Assembly: GCA_029855935.1 (NCBI GenBank)
Contig: JAGSHN010000020.1
Coordinates: 88,471-152,470, forward strand
Reading direction: 5' to 3'
From: Candidatus Thorarchaeota archaeon
GTDB lineage: Archaea; Asgardarchaeota; Thorarchaeia; Thorarchaeales; Thorarchaeaceae
Length of the DNA: 64,000 nt
Shown here: positions 63,908 to 64,000 of the stretch, one piece after another
How the letters are laid out: each line of letters begins with the position of its first letter
How positions within the stretch are numbered: position 1 is the first letter of the stretch
Program-made: the position numbers and the translations under genes
Notes under the pieces: model-generated
Told to the model about the DNA's origin: nothing
Databases searched by the model: none
What the model saw: only the letters and a program-made list of their open reading frames with translations

Positions 63908-64000
63908 ATGCCGGAAAAGAAGGACAAGGACGAAACCGTCAGTTCCGAAAAGCTCTCCTCGAAGGATGTGAAGGAGATTGAAAGAGGTCTCTGCAACACG
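63908..64000 (+). CDS. N-terminus of a gene cut by the window edge
   Basis: An ATG opens a frame of 31 codons that runs to the window end. The residues are highly charged (MPEKKDKDETVSSEKLSSKD, then VKEIERGLC). GGTGCTGAG lies just upstream and a TATA box fits. Too little is present to assign a family; a charged, disordered N-terminus is all that can be said. Confidence 0.6.
   Translation, partial: MPEKKDKDETVSSEKLSSKDVKEIERGLCNT

Overview
The window reads as a dense stretch of archaeal chromosome of moderately high GC. Archaeal identity is supported by an archaeal-type TATA-binding protein with two TBP repeats, TATA-like boxes upstream of many starts, several leaderless or near-leaderless starts, many GTG and TTG starts with GGAGG or AGGTGA ribosome-binding sites, a type 2 IPP isomerase, and PurP-type purine enzymes. 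A WD40/coiled-coil protein, a tubulin/FtsZ-superfamily operon, a longin-like domain on a membrane protein, and both a sirtuin and a class II-type histone deacetylase are compatible with an Asgard-like lineage, but nothing here fixes the phylum. No rRNA, tRNA, CRISPR array, insertion sequence or integrase was recognised.

Layout. 0-4.1 kb: an aminotransferase, then a decayed sugar-acid module (2-keto-3-deoxygluconate kinase with two in-frame stops; KDPG-aldolase-like gene with a frameshift), then a lipase-like hydrolase. 4.3-17.7 kb: TBP, a site-2 protease, an OYE-type FMN/FAD/FeS reductase, a proline-tryptophan repeat microprotein, a membrane-tethered winged-helix protein, a large surface membrane protein, an epimerase/lactate-permease pair, a sirtuin divergent from a helix-turn-helix regulator, an enoyl-CoA hydratase, a 7TM-longin protein and RidA. 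17.8-25.9 kb: a TPR protein and a putative cytoskeletal locus: a WD40/coiled-coil gene divergent from an operon encoding a long coiled-coil protein, an FtsZ/tubulin-like GTPase and a small helical protein. This is the best candidate for an undescribed system. 26-32.6 kb: an acyl-CoA synthetase alpha-like protein, IPP isomerase and a set of membrane proteins.

32.7-44.9 kb: a ten-gene purine operon (purN, purF, two purP paralogs, a purC-purS fusion, purQ, purL, a purE-purM fusion, purD, guaA), nearly all with overlapping or abutting reading frames. It covers most steps from PRPP to IMP plus XMP to GMP, but purB, the IMP cyclohydrolase, guaB and purA are not in the window. 45-50.1 kb: a histone-deacetylase homolog, an SCP2-like protein, an amidohydrolase that lacks a metal-binding histidine, a glutaredoxin-like protein, a PRC-barrel protein, and an HTH regulator with tandem operator-like sites at its own promoter.

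50.1-55.3 kb differs from the rest: lower GC, long gene-free gaps, a membrane-anchored HemK-like methyltransferase and a PPDK-like enzyme with alanine at the catalytic cysteine position; it may have been acquired by transfer. 55.3-64 kb: an exported peptide-handling neighbourhood (a solute-binding protein whose two halves are in permuted order, a secreted papain-like protein, gamma-glutamyltransferase), a radical SAM/SPASM protein, an acetyltransferase, an acetyltransferase pseudogene, and the start of a gene that runs off the window.
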